Made by a program: the position numbers and the translations under genes
Notes under the pieces: model-generated
What the model was told of the DNA's origin: nothing
Databases searched by the model: none
What the model saw: the letters and a program-made list of their open reading frames with translations, nothing else
Assembly (NCBI GenBank): GCA_034359265.1
Contig: CP136891.1
Span: 15,452,501 to 15,516,500 of the forward strand
DNA length: 64,000 bases
Origin: Canna indica
Taxonomy: Eukaryota; Streptophyta; Magnoliopsida; Zingiberales; Cannaceae
Direction: 5' to 3'
Shown: positions 44,887 to 57,489 of the stretch, piece after piece
Layout: each line of letters starts with the position of its first letter
Position numbering within the stretch: the stretch's first letter is position 1

Positions 44887-44988
44887 TAGAAGAAGATACC
44901 TAAGTTATCCCGATCGGGAAATCTATTTACCTGATCGGGAAGAGCTTTACCCGATCGAGACAACTTGGGTAGCTTCTTCTGCAGTGAT
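44884..44988. repeat. Tiny CACTA-like foldback between captured fragments
   Basis: CAGTAGAAGAAGATACC at the left faces GGTAGCTTCTTCTGCAGTG at the right, with TATCCCGATCGGG and CCCGATCGAGACA inside. The ends resemble CACTA termini (CAGTAG/CACTGC). It may be a miniature element that inserted into a donor gene or into the MULE. Confidence 0.6.
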
Positions 44989-45014
44989 ACAAGGTTATCT
45001 TCTTCTTCCCGTCC

Positions 45015-45200
45015 CCCGCGGTTGCGAGGGGCTACGTCAGCCACTACATGCTCGGTGATTGCTACCGTCAGGACTCTGTGGCGATCATCGTTGAGGCAGC
45101 GGCGTATGCGGAGGGCCTCTAGCTCGACAATGACAACAAGGACATGTGGGTCTTTGATATCGACGAGACCTCGCTCTCTAACCTCCCCTACAGCAAACTG
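45015..45200 (+). pseudogene. Captured HAD class-B acid phosphatase fragment
   Basis: The frame reads VARGYVSHYMLGDCYRQD, then AAAYAEGL, stop, and DMWVFDIDETSLSNLPY. This is the N-terminal catalytic part of the plant acid phosphatase/vegetative storage protein family (PF03767), including the D-I-D-E-T nucleophile motif at 45156-45170. An in-frame TAG lies at 45120-45122. About 60 codons are kept; the rest of the enzyme is absent, and an unrecognised basic tail follows to a TAA near 45342. Confidence 0.85.
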
Positions 45201-45573
45201 CTCTCTCTCGACATCAAGGCCGACAGCGTGAAGGTGTACGAGGTGCCGGTGGCCACGAGGAGGAGGAGGGTGGCGGATTCACTCGACGGGCGGCAGCCAT
45301 CGAGGAAGAAGATGAGGAGGAAGCAGAGGAGAGAAGAAAAATAATAATAATAATTTTTCACATAGGATAAAATAATAATCCATATAGGATAAAATTTATC
45401 ATGTATTCTCCGTTAAGTGACACATCAACCAAAACCATCAAAATAACGGTGCGTGCTAAACGGTGTAACAAAATGAAAGTTGATGTATTTTTTTGCTAAC
45501 GGAAAAAGTTTATGTTAAAAATGAGAAAATGTCCAAAGTTCATATTTTTTGGGGGTATTTATTCTTAATTTTA

Positions 45574-45834
45574 TAATTTTATAATATTATTTTCTTCTAA
45601 TTTATGCTCTAAACAAATAAGGAATTAAAGTTCACCCTTCATCTCATTTGTCTTTTATCCTACGAAACAAATATACCTATGAGAGTGTAGAGTTAGGATC
45701 TAATATTGTATGCCGAATGACATTCAAAGTGGTAAAACATGAAACTTGAGCAAAATTCAAATACAAGTACAATTAGTGAATACAAAAACTCGATGAACTA
45801 ATAATATTATACATTTTTGATACTCATACATTAT
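45574..45834. other. AT-rich intergenic sequence
   Basis: No gene or clear repeat is seen. Confidence 0.5.
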
Positions 45835-46544
45835 GGTCTCGTTTGGTTGATACAATTTTCTATAGGAAGTTGTACTTCTTAAGAAGTAGTCAAAAGAACT
45901 CTTGTTTGATTGACACACTTTCTGCATTTTGCAAGAAGTACAACTTTCTCGGCAAGTGCAACTTTCTGCAAAACACAGGAAGTGGCTCTAGGTAAGTTGC
46001 ACTCCTTGCATTGTATTTGAAAGAAAAAATCAATATTGACCTCACATTTACATTTAATATAAAATTTATAATTTACGTTGTCAACATTATGATATTAAAT
46101 AATCATTGAATTCTCCACATATTTATTTTATTTTAATTTTTTTAAGCAAAATATGTAATCTTCATATTAATTATAAAGAATTTTTTATATATAATAAAAT
46201 ATATATTATATTAATTATATATATGCAAAAGATTATATTAAATTTTACAAATATATGTTACAATATTAATTTATAAATAAAATTTATTTTTTTATATATA
46301 GTAATACATATAAATCAAAATATTAATTTATAAAAGAGAGTATATTGGTCGTTTCATATATACTTCCTAAGAATTAATCATGTCAACCAAACATGTTGTA
46401 GGTGAAAAGTTACACTTCTTATGAATTAACTTCTTCTCAACCAAATAATTTTTAGGTACTTCGCAGAAAATACACATGGAAAATTAATTAATAAAAATTA
46501 TAATTTTGTGCGGAAAGTTACTTTCTATGTCAACCAAACGAGAC
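45835..46544. mobile_element. PIF/Harbinger-like MITE
   Basis: GGTCTCGTTTGGTTGATAC at the left faces GTCAACCAAACGAGAC at the right; TTAT stands outside both ends, fitting a TTA duplication with a 1-2 base uncertainty. Inner GAAGTTGTACTTCTT-like short repeats are present. It is non-coding. Confidence 0.7.
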
Positions 46545-47269
46545 TTATAAGTGCGTTTGGTTGGATAAAATAAAATCATAAGGAATAAGAATTATTACCT
46601 TGTTTGGTTAACATTACGATTAGACAATTGGTTGACGTTATGATTAAATAATGAATAATATTATTTTATTTGTTTAGCATAAAATTGAGAAGGAAAAAAA
46701 TTAAAATGCACTTCTAAAAATATGATAAATTGTAAAGTGCTAACCTCAAGTTGCTAATTTAATTTAGATTCAAATTCCGATAAATTGACAATTATTTGAT
46801 TCGTTCCCATGCCTACTAGACAGGATGAGAAAAAACAGCACTGTTTTGATTTCAATCAACATTCAAAAATATTTTAAAAATTACTAAAATTCTAGCCTGA
46901 ATCTATGAGATGCATCAGTTAAAATTCATGAAATCCAAGTTTAAGATTGGCATGCAATAGATAAATTAGCAAGGAAAATTTTGTACCATGCAACTTTATG
47001 ATCACAGTATAACAAACTTTAAGGGTCCAAATCATCTGAAGAGGAGCAGCAGATGCCCAATCAACACTGTTTTAACTTAATTTACATCACCAAGTTATGC
47101 CCTGAGAACAAATCAGATAGCAAATGGGCAATCACCATTCCACAATTATACCAAATTACAAATTTGCACGTATACCCCTTTACATTGAAGGAAAATGAAA
47201 TCAAGTGAATCTGAAGTGAAGGTCTAGAAAAATAAAACAGGAAGAAAGAAAAGCTTATACAGTTAAGTT
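46545..47269. other. Decayed MITE fragment and 3' UTR of the Rab gene
   Basis: GTGCGTTTGGTTGGATAAAA at 46551 is a single Tourist-like end with no partner. From about 46930 to 47269 the sequence is less AT-rich and is the probable 3' UTR of the minus-strand Rab gene. Confidence 0.45.
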
Positions 47270-48099
47270 TCAAGATGAACAACACCTAAATCCCTCCGAT
47301 CCATCATTTGCATCACTTGCATCTCCATGTAAGACCACAGTCTTCCCACTAACTAATGACGACGCCTTGCGCTTTTGCTCTTGAGATTGGAATACCTTCC
47401 GACTTATTATGTGATAGATCTCTTCGACTACAGTCTGAAAGGCTGCAGTGACGTTGGAGGAATCGAGGGCAGAAGTTTCGATGAAGAAGAGACCATGTGC
47501 TTCGGCTAGGGCTTTACCTTCTTCTGTATTGACTTCCCTTTCATCCTTGAGATCAGTTTTGTTCCCGACCAAAATGATCACAACATTCATGTCAGAGTGT
47601 GCTGTTTCAGTGATCAAGATATGTTAATTGAATTATCCACTGATACATTTGCAAAAAAAGAAAATCCACACAGCATAAGAATTGGTAGGATGGTTGCTTT
47701 CAAGTCAATCAACATTTAAAATTTTAGGTGAACTCAGATAATGAAAAATTGGTGCTTACTGTGTAGTTCATTCAGCCATCGACCAATGCTATCAAAAGTC
47801 TGACGCCTGCTGATATCATACACCACAAGAGCTCCTACGGCGCCCCGGTAATATGCGGATGTCACAGCCTTGAAACGCTCCTGACCAGCAGTATCCCATA
47901 TCTGAGCTTTGATTTCCTTCCCCTCTATATGCATCTTTTGTGTTTGGAACTCAACCCCTATAGTGGACTTAGAATTTGGGTAGAACTCATTCCGAGCAAA
48001 CCTTGCTAGCAAATTTGATTTTCCAACAGCTGAGTCACCAATCATAACAATTTTAAATAGATAGTCCTGACTTTGTTGTTCATCTCCCTTGTTATCCAT
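47270..48099 (-). CDS. Rab GTPase of the RABA (Rab11-like) subfamily, RABA5-like
   Basis: Two coding exons, 48099-47760 and 47601-47270, separated by a 158-bp GT-AG intron; 672 bp, 223 aa. Motifs are complete: G1 GDSAVGKS (residues 21-28), switch I with T46 in KSTIGVEF, G3 WDTAGQE (68-74), G4 NKTD (127-130) and G5 ETSAL. The C-terminal CCSS is a double-cysteine geranylgeranylation signal. The sequence around [18 protein letters not shown] and RWLNELHTHSDMNV best fits RABA5, from memory. Such GTPases direct traffic between trans-Golgi, endosomes and plasma membrane or cell plate. The intron falls after the conserved LNELH, a usual RABA position. The ATG at 48099 follows directly on a TTTTGCAG acceptor, so the 5' UTR is probably on a distant exon. 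Confidence 0.95.
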
Positions 48100-51000
48100 C
48101 TGCAAAATTCGCTGAACTTCTACTCCTAATATGGACTAAAGAATCATATCTAAAACTGCAAATGCAAATGTTCAGAGTAAGACACCAAAGGAAGGCAAGA
48201 ATTGTCTTTTTATACAGGACGAAGACTTATCAATTATGACTGGTTACTACAACTAAGAGTTAAAAAGGAACTACTTCACAAACCAAATGTAAAATGGGAT
48301 GAATTATTAAAAAGGATTAACAACCTTTATAGATATCATTTCTCCAAAATTCTTAATCAAAGGTATCCATTTTCCTATTATCAAATATGATTATTTAAAC
48401 TACCACATTAAATGTCAAGCGTACAAAGACCCTACAATTACGGATCCATCCCTGATAAAAGGCAACATGCATGAATATCAAGTCCTGACCATTCTAAGCA
48501 ATTAGAGGTAGGCAAATAATATTACCAATTAGCATGGCACTTTTTTCTCTCCAATTTCAATCAAAAATAATAAGACCCTAATGAAATTTATACACATCAT
48601 GATGCTAATAAGAAAAGGTGATCCAAGGATAGTGAGACCTCGTTAAACAAACAAATTCTCACAGGACTATCAGAAATAAATGAACTTTGGATGCTGATAC
48701 GAAAAAATGATGCAAGGGTAGTGAAACCTACTTTCACTTGCAAATTCTCACAAGATTATCGGGAACAAATGAACTTTTCCATAGGGGAAAAAAATTGAAA
48801 ACATGAGTGTAAGATAAACTTGACCAAAAAATATAATTTGCAATCTAGATGACAAAATTAGGAATTAGAACAATAGTAATGCAATATTAAAGGGCTACTA
48901 TTATCACTCTGTTTCATTTGTCAGACTGTCAGTTGTCACCCAGCTTTCATTCAGAAGCCTAGCAAGCAAACAATTATAGAAGAAACTTTATTGTACAAAC
49001 AATGGACAAAACATACCATATATCCTTTTCTCTATATATTAATAAACTAAGCATTCCACATGTACAACCCTTAAAGAAAAAATGAGCTAGCTATCAGCCC
49101 AAGTACACTAAGTACACACAAAATCATACATGGCGAGAAATCAAACACCTCGTGGAACATACAAAGAAAAGAAAACAGCCAATGAAGTAAAAAAGGCTCA
49201 ATGTATAAATCACATTAGTTTTCATTTAGTCTTATTTAGGAGCTTTAAATTTCTTTCTCTTGGACAAATATCCATCCATTTACACTTGTGTTTACAAATA
49301 CATAAGGCCTAGATGATTGGATAAAGTGTTTCAATGATAGCACATCTTAACCACAAAAATGAAGGCTTCTTTGTGTGAGTTTAAAATGCCACATCAATCA
49401 TTTACTATTTTTCTTAAGAGTTCAACAATTCGTATGTCGAAAGCATGCTAACCAGACGTATAATCGAGATCTATCTACGTCTTTACACTAATAAATGGAA
49501 TATTCACAATTCCCAGTGTGGATATGTCCTATTCCAAAGGCAAAACAGCCTGGACTTAACTATAATAGCCAACGTTACTTGGAAAACCAACTAATTATGT
49601 TAAACAATCAAGCCTAACAGTTGTAACAAGTGGCAGGAAGCATCTGAGTAGAACGGTGTGCTCTCATCCTGCTGTAGCTACTACACTTGATAATATTTGC
49701 TGAAGGTAACAACTACCACATCTTCCCACTTTTCTGCTTCCTGATCTTTTTAGTTTGTGTTCCTTCAACTTGCCAAATCGGTTGAGACAAGGTGGCAAGA
49801 TTGAGGTGGTTGAGTTAGATAGTTAATTGATTCCTGACTAGAAGATTGAATGATCTTTGTCAAATTCAATAAGGAGCATATAACCAGGAACTAAGCAATA
49901 TGCCAAATCTTGTTTACAGTAACTTGATGATATCCTATTTATTTAATACAATTTGAGCCACATCCTCAACTTTCAGAACTTGTGTGCACCTTGAATTTGA
50001 TGCATTAGCCCTCTTTCAACATAAAACCTCTTCAGAACTATCAATTGAGGTTTACAAACCCCCACCAAGTATTTTAATTGATAATAAAAGGAACCTTCTT
50101 ACAACAGTCTCCCCAAAATTGTATGGCCTACCCTACTCTCTACTTTTGCACCTGTTTCCATTCTCCAACAACTTTACCAAAATCAATTCAACTCGAACCT
50201 TCATGTAAAACTGTGTCTCCAACATTTTCCATGACAAAAAACTCAAATAGGGTACATAAGCATCACTTATAAATGACTATGTAGCTGAATATAATCAGTT
50301 CTTTCCCATGTTAAAATTAATGAATAGCATGTGTAGAGGCCTAGAGGGCATGAAGCCGTAAAGGGTCCTCATTGTAGGTGAAGGCACTAAAATTCCAGGT
50401 TGATGAAAAATATAAATCACCATTTTCTATGGGTCTGTTAGTCAAAATGATAAAAGGACTTGAAGCACCCACTGCAGGCTGAGAGCATAGCGCGTCTACT
50501 ACAATGGCTGGCTGCGTAGTATTATGAGATTATAAAGTCAAAATGAAACAGGACATGAACTTTAATCAACATAGAGCCCACCACAATTCCAGATAAGACT
50601 TCCATCTTACAGGACTAGAACGGAAATTAAAAAAAAGAGAGAGTGAAAGACACTTGATTCATTACAGATTTTGCATTAGAATTCTGATCAAGGATTTGTA
50701 TGACCAAAGAGAGTCCATGAAATTTGTTTTTTCATCTACAGTTGGGATAAAATTAAACTTGAAATTAACAATTTTATGCACCCTGAAAATTTTTGCATAA
50801 GAGTGACAGGACAATGCAATATAGTACATCAAACTAAAAGTAGCTTAAATACTAAACCTGGTTTTTGGAGTACATCAACCAATCTAGCTCCAATACTATT
50901 GGAACTAGCAAATCAATTACAAACAAGTTGTGCATGGCCAGATGAGAAGATGAGTTTACTTGATCTATATGCTTTCTCAAAGGGAGGGAAGATCTATTGT

Positions 51001-51470
51001 AGTTGGCCTTAAGGTAAACAACCACCATTACCCACCAACTAAGAAAATATTCCCCAATAAAACAAAATAATCACATGGTATCATTATTGAAAATGTATTT
51101 TAACTGATCTAAATGATAGGAGAAAAAGAATCATCAAAGAAATTATGTTAAGAAAAAGGAGAAATTTTTATAAGAAAGGAATCAAAATACCAATTGTCTC
51201 AAAAAAGATACATCTTTACCTTATAAACAGTAAGAAGAAATAAAGCAAGAATATGTACCAAAGTGAACAGAACTGGTAGCGAATATAGAACAAGGAAAGA
51301 TCAAATGTCAGAAAAAAATGAAAACCTAACACTTCTATCCCTAATTCACCAAATTTAATCACAATTCATAGAAGAAAAAAACAAAAATATACAGAATTGC
51401 TTCAATTCAAAGTGGGATCCATCAAACTACAGCAGATCCGATTTAGGAACTGTAATCGATCGTACCACGT
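48100..51470 (-). other. Probable long leader intron of the Rab gene
   Basis: The sequence just before the ATG (TTTTGCAG on the minus strand) is a good splice acceptor. About 3.4 kb of AT-rich DNA without genes or clear transposons follows up to a GC-rich block at 51470-51860. An intron filling this space explains the absence of any nearer promoter. No donor was fixed with confidence. Confidence 0.45.
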
Positions 51471-51870
51471 CCGGATTGCGTGAATTGACGCTGTATCAGG
51501 TCCAAGATCCGGCCTTTATTCTCTGTCTCCCTCTCTCCCCTTTTGGGACCCTCAGCTCCTTCAACGAAGAAATCTCCAGGAGTGGAAGTGGTCTCCAAGG
51601 GTTTCTTCGGATTGAGGAGAGTGAAGAGAAGAGGAGGGGGAGAAGAGGAGAGGGATCGAAGACGAGCGCCCTCTTGGGAAGTCGGAGGGGGGCTTTAACT
51701 TTTGGCTCGGGAACGGTAAAGTTACCGAAACGAGACAGAGGTGAGAGGAATCATTTCAGTGACGGTTTGGAACTTGGGAGGTCGGCGTCGTGCGGGCGAC
51801 GCAGCGGAGTCAGGACCTCCGCCCTCGATTCACCCTCTCTCCTTCTCCGGAGGTAAATAGATACCCGTTA
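51471..51870 (-). promoter_or_regulatory. GC-rich block: candidate first exon and promoter of the Rab gene
   Basis: A sharply bounded, GC-rich, CT-rich (minus strand) stretch of about 400 bp, like the leader and promoter blocks of FATB and the TDRD3-like gene here. An open frame on the plus strand (51476-51856) has no family features and I treat it as a shadow. Confidence 0.4.
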
Positions 51871-53089
51871 TAACATTTCATAACGTGCTCCGTTGTGGGT
51901 GTATTTTTAAAAGAATTTTGGGTAATTTTGCTAAATTTCTTTTTTTACTGGAAAAGAGCTTATAATTTAATTCTTCACTAATGTTAAAAGGCTAAATTCC
52001 ACAAAAATATATAAATTTTCATCAAAGTTCTAAAGTTCTAAACGTTTGTCTAAACTTAACATCGTTATATATGTGTCTAAGGGTTTTCATTTCGCAATCA
52101 GTTTAATACATAACAAACTAGTCAGTATTGTATAAGGTTGTACATGACAGCATAATAAATAGTCTCATGTTCGTTTCACACGGTACTGGACATTAAATTT
52201 AATAGTATATTACGTTCGCTTTGTATTATTACAACACATGATAAGACAAATTGATGAAAATACATTTTGTATTATTTCTTTTTCATTTCATCATATAAAG
52301 CATACTAGATAATATATATTATATATTATTATATTAACTAACATATTGCGACATGGAGGCCCTGGCGTCGTCGACGACGCAGCCACACCGCCTCCCATAC
52401 CGAGTATACATGCTAATATAGTGAGTATACATGACTGTATAGAAATTATACATGACCATAATATTTTATTTGACTAAAGATCAATTTTCGATCCAAATAT
52501 ACTTTCGATAAATAGAGATATATCTCATTTGAATATATTCTATTTTAATCCAAATATACTATTTCTAAATATACTCAATTTCTATCAAAATATAATTTCT
52601 TTGAGTCTAAATATACTCTCTTTAAATATATATATATACTATCTTTTAATTCAAATATATTATCTTTAAATATAAATATATTTATTTTTGAAAAATTGAG
52701 CATTCTTGGAAAAAATTTACATATATTGAAAATATGAACAAGATTATTATTGTCATTTTCAACATTGTACCAAAGTAACAAGCACTTGTTACTCCAAATT
52801 GGAGTAACAAGAAAATGAACCTCGTGTATTGTCCCGAGACATCATTCTTATCATGTTCGTGATACGTTTTTGCAAACGAACATGTGACAACTTGTGTTGT
52901 CCAGTGTTGTACTTTAAAATTATGCGAAACGAACGGATCCTAAATTTACTCAATGGCGGAGCCATGAATAAAAATGAAGGTACTCAACAACATTATAATT
53001 GGCAAAATAAACATAACTAGCACTTTTTACTAAGTGTCGATCAATTGATGAAGTGAATCAATTCAATTAAATATTGTCAAGAGGATAAT
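51871..53089. other. AT-rich intergenic sequence, possible old MITE
   Basis: TTCGTTTCACACGGTACTGG near 52169 faces CCAGTGTTGT...GCGAAACGAACG near 52900, perhaps the ends of a decayed element about 770 bp long. 52430-52690 has AAATATACT-like short repeats. No gene is seen. Confidence 0.35.
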
Positions 53090-53577
53090 GGGCCGAAGAA
53101 ATCTTTGCTCAAGGCTGATTGTGCGAGGAACAATGCCTTTATAGGGTGTGGCCGCACGTGAGGAGCAGGGGTTGCATATCATAGGGCGTGGATGCGTGCG
53201 TGGGGAGCAAGGGCCGCGACTCGTAGGGCTTGACTGTGCGCGTGGAGTAAGGTGTGACCTACTGGTCATGCAAAGCATGATTGCTCAAGAACAAAGAGAT
53301 AGTTGACTGGCCACGCGGGGAGCAAGTGCCACACTATCACGGTTGGCATGGTTGGTTGGTCACACAAGCACATACGGAGGAGCGCGCATGGCTCGACTAG
53401 CCACGTGGGGAACAAGGTCGTAGCCTCACATTCTAGCCCAATGGTTAATGGTGGCACATACGGGGAGTCGGGATGCACCCCCATAGTGTGGCATGATGGC
53501 AATGCTTGGGAAGCAGCTAAGGCTAGGAGGAGGTGAGCATCGTGGTCGCGGTGATGCACAAGGGTAGGAGTGTGGAG
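53090..53577. repeat. Degenerate GC-rich repeats
   Basis: Units of roughly 40-60 bp share CGTGGGGAGCAAGG (near 53155, 53199, 53236, 53314 and 53403). Long frames on both strands read through them; I see no protein family. Confidence 0.5.
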
Positions 53578-54118
53578 TAGGGATGACAATAATACTCATT
53601 TAGGCAAGTAGCTGCATGTATTTACCCGTTTATGACGGGTATGAGGGTTAGTTTCCTATCTGTTTATTATATGAGGCGGATAGTACGAGTATTATAGTAC
53701 CCGTACCCACGGGTATCTGTTACTCGCGAAAATAAGTAAATTGACCTTATGTTGAAGACTTTATGTTTTAAAATCTTATATTGATGTTGAGAAATATTTA
53801 TAATTTATATTTGAAGACATTATGTTTTAAAATCTTATGATGATGTTGAATTTTTTTTGTAGTTTATATTTCAAGATCTTGTATTTATAATATCATGTAG
53901 TGTGTTTATATAATTTGAAGTTATTATCAAAATATTATAATTTATATTTTTTTTTAAATATCATGGGTATCCGCCAATATCCGTGGGTATTCGTCTCCTG
54001 TAGATAATTAAATGAGTACCCAATTTTGATACCCGCGGTGAATTAAATGGGTAGCGAATATTCGTATATTTCGTGGGCACCCTCGTACCCGCCCCGCCCC
54101 GCCCCGTTAACATCTCTG
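53578..54118. mobile_element. hAT-like MITE, family A copy 2
   Basis: It starts TAGGGATGACAATAATACTC and ends CGCCCCGTTAACATCTCT, the mirror orientation of 17727-18270 and of equal length (541 vs 544 bp). Flanking 8-mers GTGTGGAG and GCGGGGAG agree at 6 of 8. Confidence 0.7.
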
Positions 54119-54652
54119 GCGGGGAGATGCGATATCTCATGGGGAGCTTTGGGGATAGGCTGCGCGCCGAGAAGGCATAATCACAACGTTGCACAAGGAG
54201 TAGGAGTCGAGAGCAATGGGGAGCAGAGCGCGAGGCCAATCGGAGGTGAGGCGAAGGAGAATCGAATAAGGAGATTTAGGCAGAGAACAAATGAGCTAGA
54301 ACTGAACTATCGAGTGTTGAAGTCGGAATCAAAGAAAGTGTTCGATGAGTGGATCCCGGAATAAGGGGGGGGGGGGTTTGTCCTTTTCTCTACATACAAT
54401 GTGGAACTTTTCAATTGGCTTCCTTCTAATTTTTCAATTGCCCGCCTCCCTTTCTTCCAACTATAGCTCCGCCCCTACGTGTACTTCAACTTTTAAATAT
54501 TAACTATGTTAATATTTTTACTGTCTATTTAACCGAATACTTTAATTTTACTGACATAATATATTAAGCACGCCATATAATATTACCATATCAATATTAT
54601 TTTTCATAAAAGTAATTTATAATTACTCTCCTTAGTAATGTCTTTTAAATAG
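54119..54652. other. Intergenic sequence with a G run
   Basis: No gene is seen. A run of 12 G lies at 54365-54376. Confidence 0.45.
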
Positions 54653-55103
54653 GTAGAGATGACAATAATTCAATTAATAGCATATTTTATGATTAACTGA
54701 AATCGAAATCGAAATCGTTCGATTTCAAAAACTAGTATCTGAAACTGAAAATGGCTCGATTTTGGTTAACAAATAATTAGAATTGATTAGTTTGATTCGA
54801 ATAGAATCGGTTACTCGTTTACTAATCAATTAATCGATTAGTAAACTAAATTTTAGAATATCTAAAAATTATCAAAATAATTAATTATATAGGTTTCAGA
54901 TCCAGTTATCCGTGGATAATTGATAACCGAAATCAAAATATATAATCGGTTTCAATTATCAATTATCTGCGGACCAATAATCGAAAATGAATTAAATTTA
55001 ATCGATTTTTTATATTCTCTGATCGAAACCTAAATCGAACCACAAATTTACTATTTGAAATTAGATTGTACGATTCAATTAACAACTTAACTGATTTCAA
55101 TTG
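54653..55103. mobile_element. hAT-like MITE, family B copy 2
   Basis: It starts GTAGAGATGACAATAATTC and ends TTTCAATTGTATCCCTAC, an inverted pair. The interior is related to 37164-37606. No clean target duplication was found. Confidence 0.6.
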
Positions 55104-57294
55104 TATCCCTACTTTTATCTTTATCTAGTTGAGATTTTTTTAAACACTACGGTAAAAAGTATAAGAGTTGTAAGCATAGGAGAATAATTTTTAATGTTTT
55201 TATTAAAAAGTTTGTGATGATGCGGCAACATAAATGTGGCGTACTTAATGTGTCACATCGATGAAATAGATGATAGGACCCATTAAGAAAAATAGTAGGA
55301 GCATTGAGGTGGATAATTTTTGAAAGTTTGAGTACATATTTAGAATGTTATTTAGTTTAAGTGTCTATTTTTTTTATTTAAAAACTTTTTAATATATTGA
55401 AATTGTTCAGAGATCTATAATTGAAATTTTTAAGATTTTGTTAAAGGGTTCATTTCTAATTATAATTAGAACTTCTAAATTTGTATGAATTGTGTCCAAT
55501 TGTTAACCTGTGTTAATATATTTGTTAGATGACTAATTTGGTGCACTTAAGCAATTACTTTTATCCAAGTAGATTGTCCATGTCATAGTAAAAACTATTA
55601 AACAAAACTAGTAATATGCAATTGAACTCTTAAATAATTATCCGCTTCATTTTGTTTTCAAATTATGTTGATCCAACTACCTATTAAATCTATTAATAAC
55701 TTTTACAAGGTAGACATTCTAGTAGCCACATAGGCACGCCAAATCAATAATTTATCAAAAATATTAATATTGAATTATCGACTGGACACAATTAATACAA
55801 ATTTAAAAATTGAAAACATAATGGTGAAGGATTTGCTAAGGTAAATGCTAACATTTTGCTTGGGAGGTGGCACAATATCTATCATGACAACATGGGATCG
55901 ATATGTCATTGGGCATTAAGTGCTCATGGGATTGATGTAAGTTGTCGTCAAATAATCGAAAATATCAATGAAGCTCGGTATTCCTATAAAATGTAGGTAA
56001 AAAGTGCTAATCTTACCTACCCTCACTCTCCTCTCTTTATCCCTATAAAAGGAACATAGTCACCGATTACAAGAGTTATCTTTCGATTGGATTCATTAGA
56101 AAATCAGGGTTCATGTCTTACTATACTTCCCATATTCCCTCAATACATGAGAACACAAACTTGAGCTATTCAAATTAGAGGAAGCTATTACCCCATTTTG
56201 ATCCTTTCATCCATTGCAAGTAAAAAGATCTTCAATTGCGAAAAGTCTTGCATTTTTTTTTTACAACGTCTTGCAAATTTCATGTGGTTATGACATAAAT
56301 CAATATTGTTGCGGCACGTTAGACAGACGAAGGAGTTGGATTCAAGTAAAACTATACCCGACTCGCCCAGATCGACACTATTTACCACTAGATAGGAAAG
56401 ATAAATGTTTGTTTAGAGAAAAATAAAAAAAGGTTTTTTAGAGAAAGATAAACAGTGTCCAATAGAAGAAAAGGGAAGATATGGTGAATTTGGTGTGCCC
56501 TCCAGTGTTTGGATAAAGAGAGAACAAGCTTTACTCCAAAAGAAGAAAAAGTAGATATGGAAGGCATCTATTTCTAATCCAGTTCTTGCTTGGATTTCTT
56601 CATGGTCCAAGTCAAATATATGTACTGCTATTTAAAACCCAATTGATGTGGACATGAGGACAATTGTCGGCATGAAAAATCACAGAGCACTATAATGACA
56701 TCCAACAACTAAATCATGTGCTGCACCTGAGACAAGCAGAAGAAAATCTGAGAGCTGCATGCAGCAAAATGGCATACTGCTGAAAGTCTTGTTCCACTGG
56801 AGAAGTGCTCTTGCCTTTTTGATTTATGACACATTCAATTACAAAAAAATCTGCCATAGAAATTTGAACATTATCTGATCTTTTACTGAACAGTCTTGCT
56901 TTGAGTGAGTTCTCCATCAGGGAAAACAATGGCAGCACAAAATTTTAATCTTTAAGGTCATCAAAGCTGTGTTGTAACATGAAAAGGATTTGGATGAGAG
57001 TATAACACAAGGCTATGTTGGTGGTAACAGAAATATTGTATTCCCTAGCTTTGGGATCAACAAGATTTGACATATTGCCATTGAAGATACATTTAAGATA
57101 ATGCCAATGGAAAAACAAAGATAATATATTCCATATTGGCACTGCATTCAGATATTTCCACACACATAAAGATAATACCATGTTATAAAGCATGTATCAA
57201 AACACAGGAAATGTCATATATAAGAAACCAAATTCAAGAATCATAAAAATAGTGACCACTCCCCCCATTCAAGCATCATGAAAATAGTATCAAA
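55104..57294. other. AT-rich intergenic sequence
   Basis: I see no supportable gene. TATCCCTATAAAAGG near 56038 is a TATA-like motif on the plus strand with no reading frame after it. Confidence 0.4.
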
Positions 57295-57489
57295 CTAATT
57301 GAATGGATAAACTTCCTTGGGCGGCCCCATGAGGCAATTATTCCTCTCATTCAAAGTATCATGGATTTCAATTGCTTTGACACCAGCAAGTGGTTCATGT
57401 CTCCAGTACAGCCTCTCCTTTCTCTTGCTTGGGCCCAGTGTCGGTTGAACATATGAGACAACAACAAGAATAGCAATTTCCCCAAACAT
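57295..57489 (-). CDS. Possible small protein or last exon, 64 aa, unrecognised
   Basis: The frame begins MFGEIAILVVVSYVQPTLGP, continues through SKRKERLYWRHEPLAGVKAI, and ends LMGPPKEVYPFN. The hydrophobic start followed by a basic, aromatic, proline-rich part looks protein-like and lacks low complexity. I cannot name a family. It may be the last exon of a gene starting near 60760-60900, where a TC-rich leader-like stretch ends GTGAATG before a possible donor GTATAT. Otherwise it is a chance frame. Confidence 0.3.
   Translation of the reverse strand: MFGEIAILVVVSYVQPTLGPSKRKERLYWRHEPLAGVKAIEIHDTLNERNNCLMGPPKEVYPFN

Larger units (their letters stand above)
44216..45564. mobile_element. Pack-MULE carrying fragments of three genes
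   Basis: A 1349-bp element starting GAGTAAATA and ending TATTTATTC, flanked by a perfect 9-bp duplication TTAATTTTA (44207-44215 and 45565-45573). The terminal inverted repeats run about 170-190 bp (GAACTTTCATTTTGTTA and GATGTGTCACTTAACG at left, complements at right). They match those of the MULE at 26231-27390. The interior is sharply GC-richer than its surroundings. It holds, on the + strand, parts of a DUF642 gene, a PADRE/DUF4228 gene and a class-B acid phosphatase gene. There is no transposase. Confidence 0.93.

Noticed and set aside
44513..45058. A single 181-codon gene across the Pack-MULE interior
   Set aside because: The long frame is not the frame of any of the three recognisable fragments, which sit in other frames and are broken by stops.
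53063..53589. His/Pro-rich minus-strand frames
   Set aside because: Made by degenerate GTGGGGAGCAAGG repeats; no family features and no promoter.
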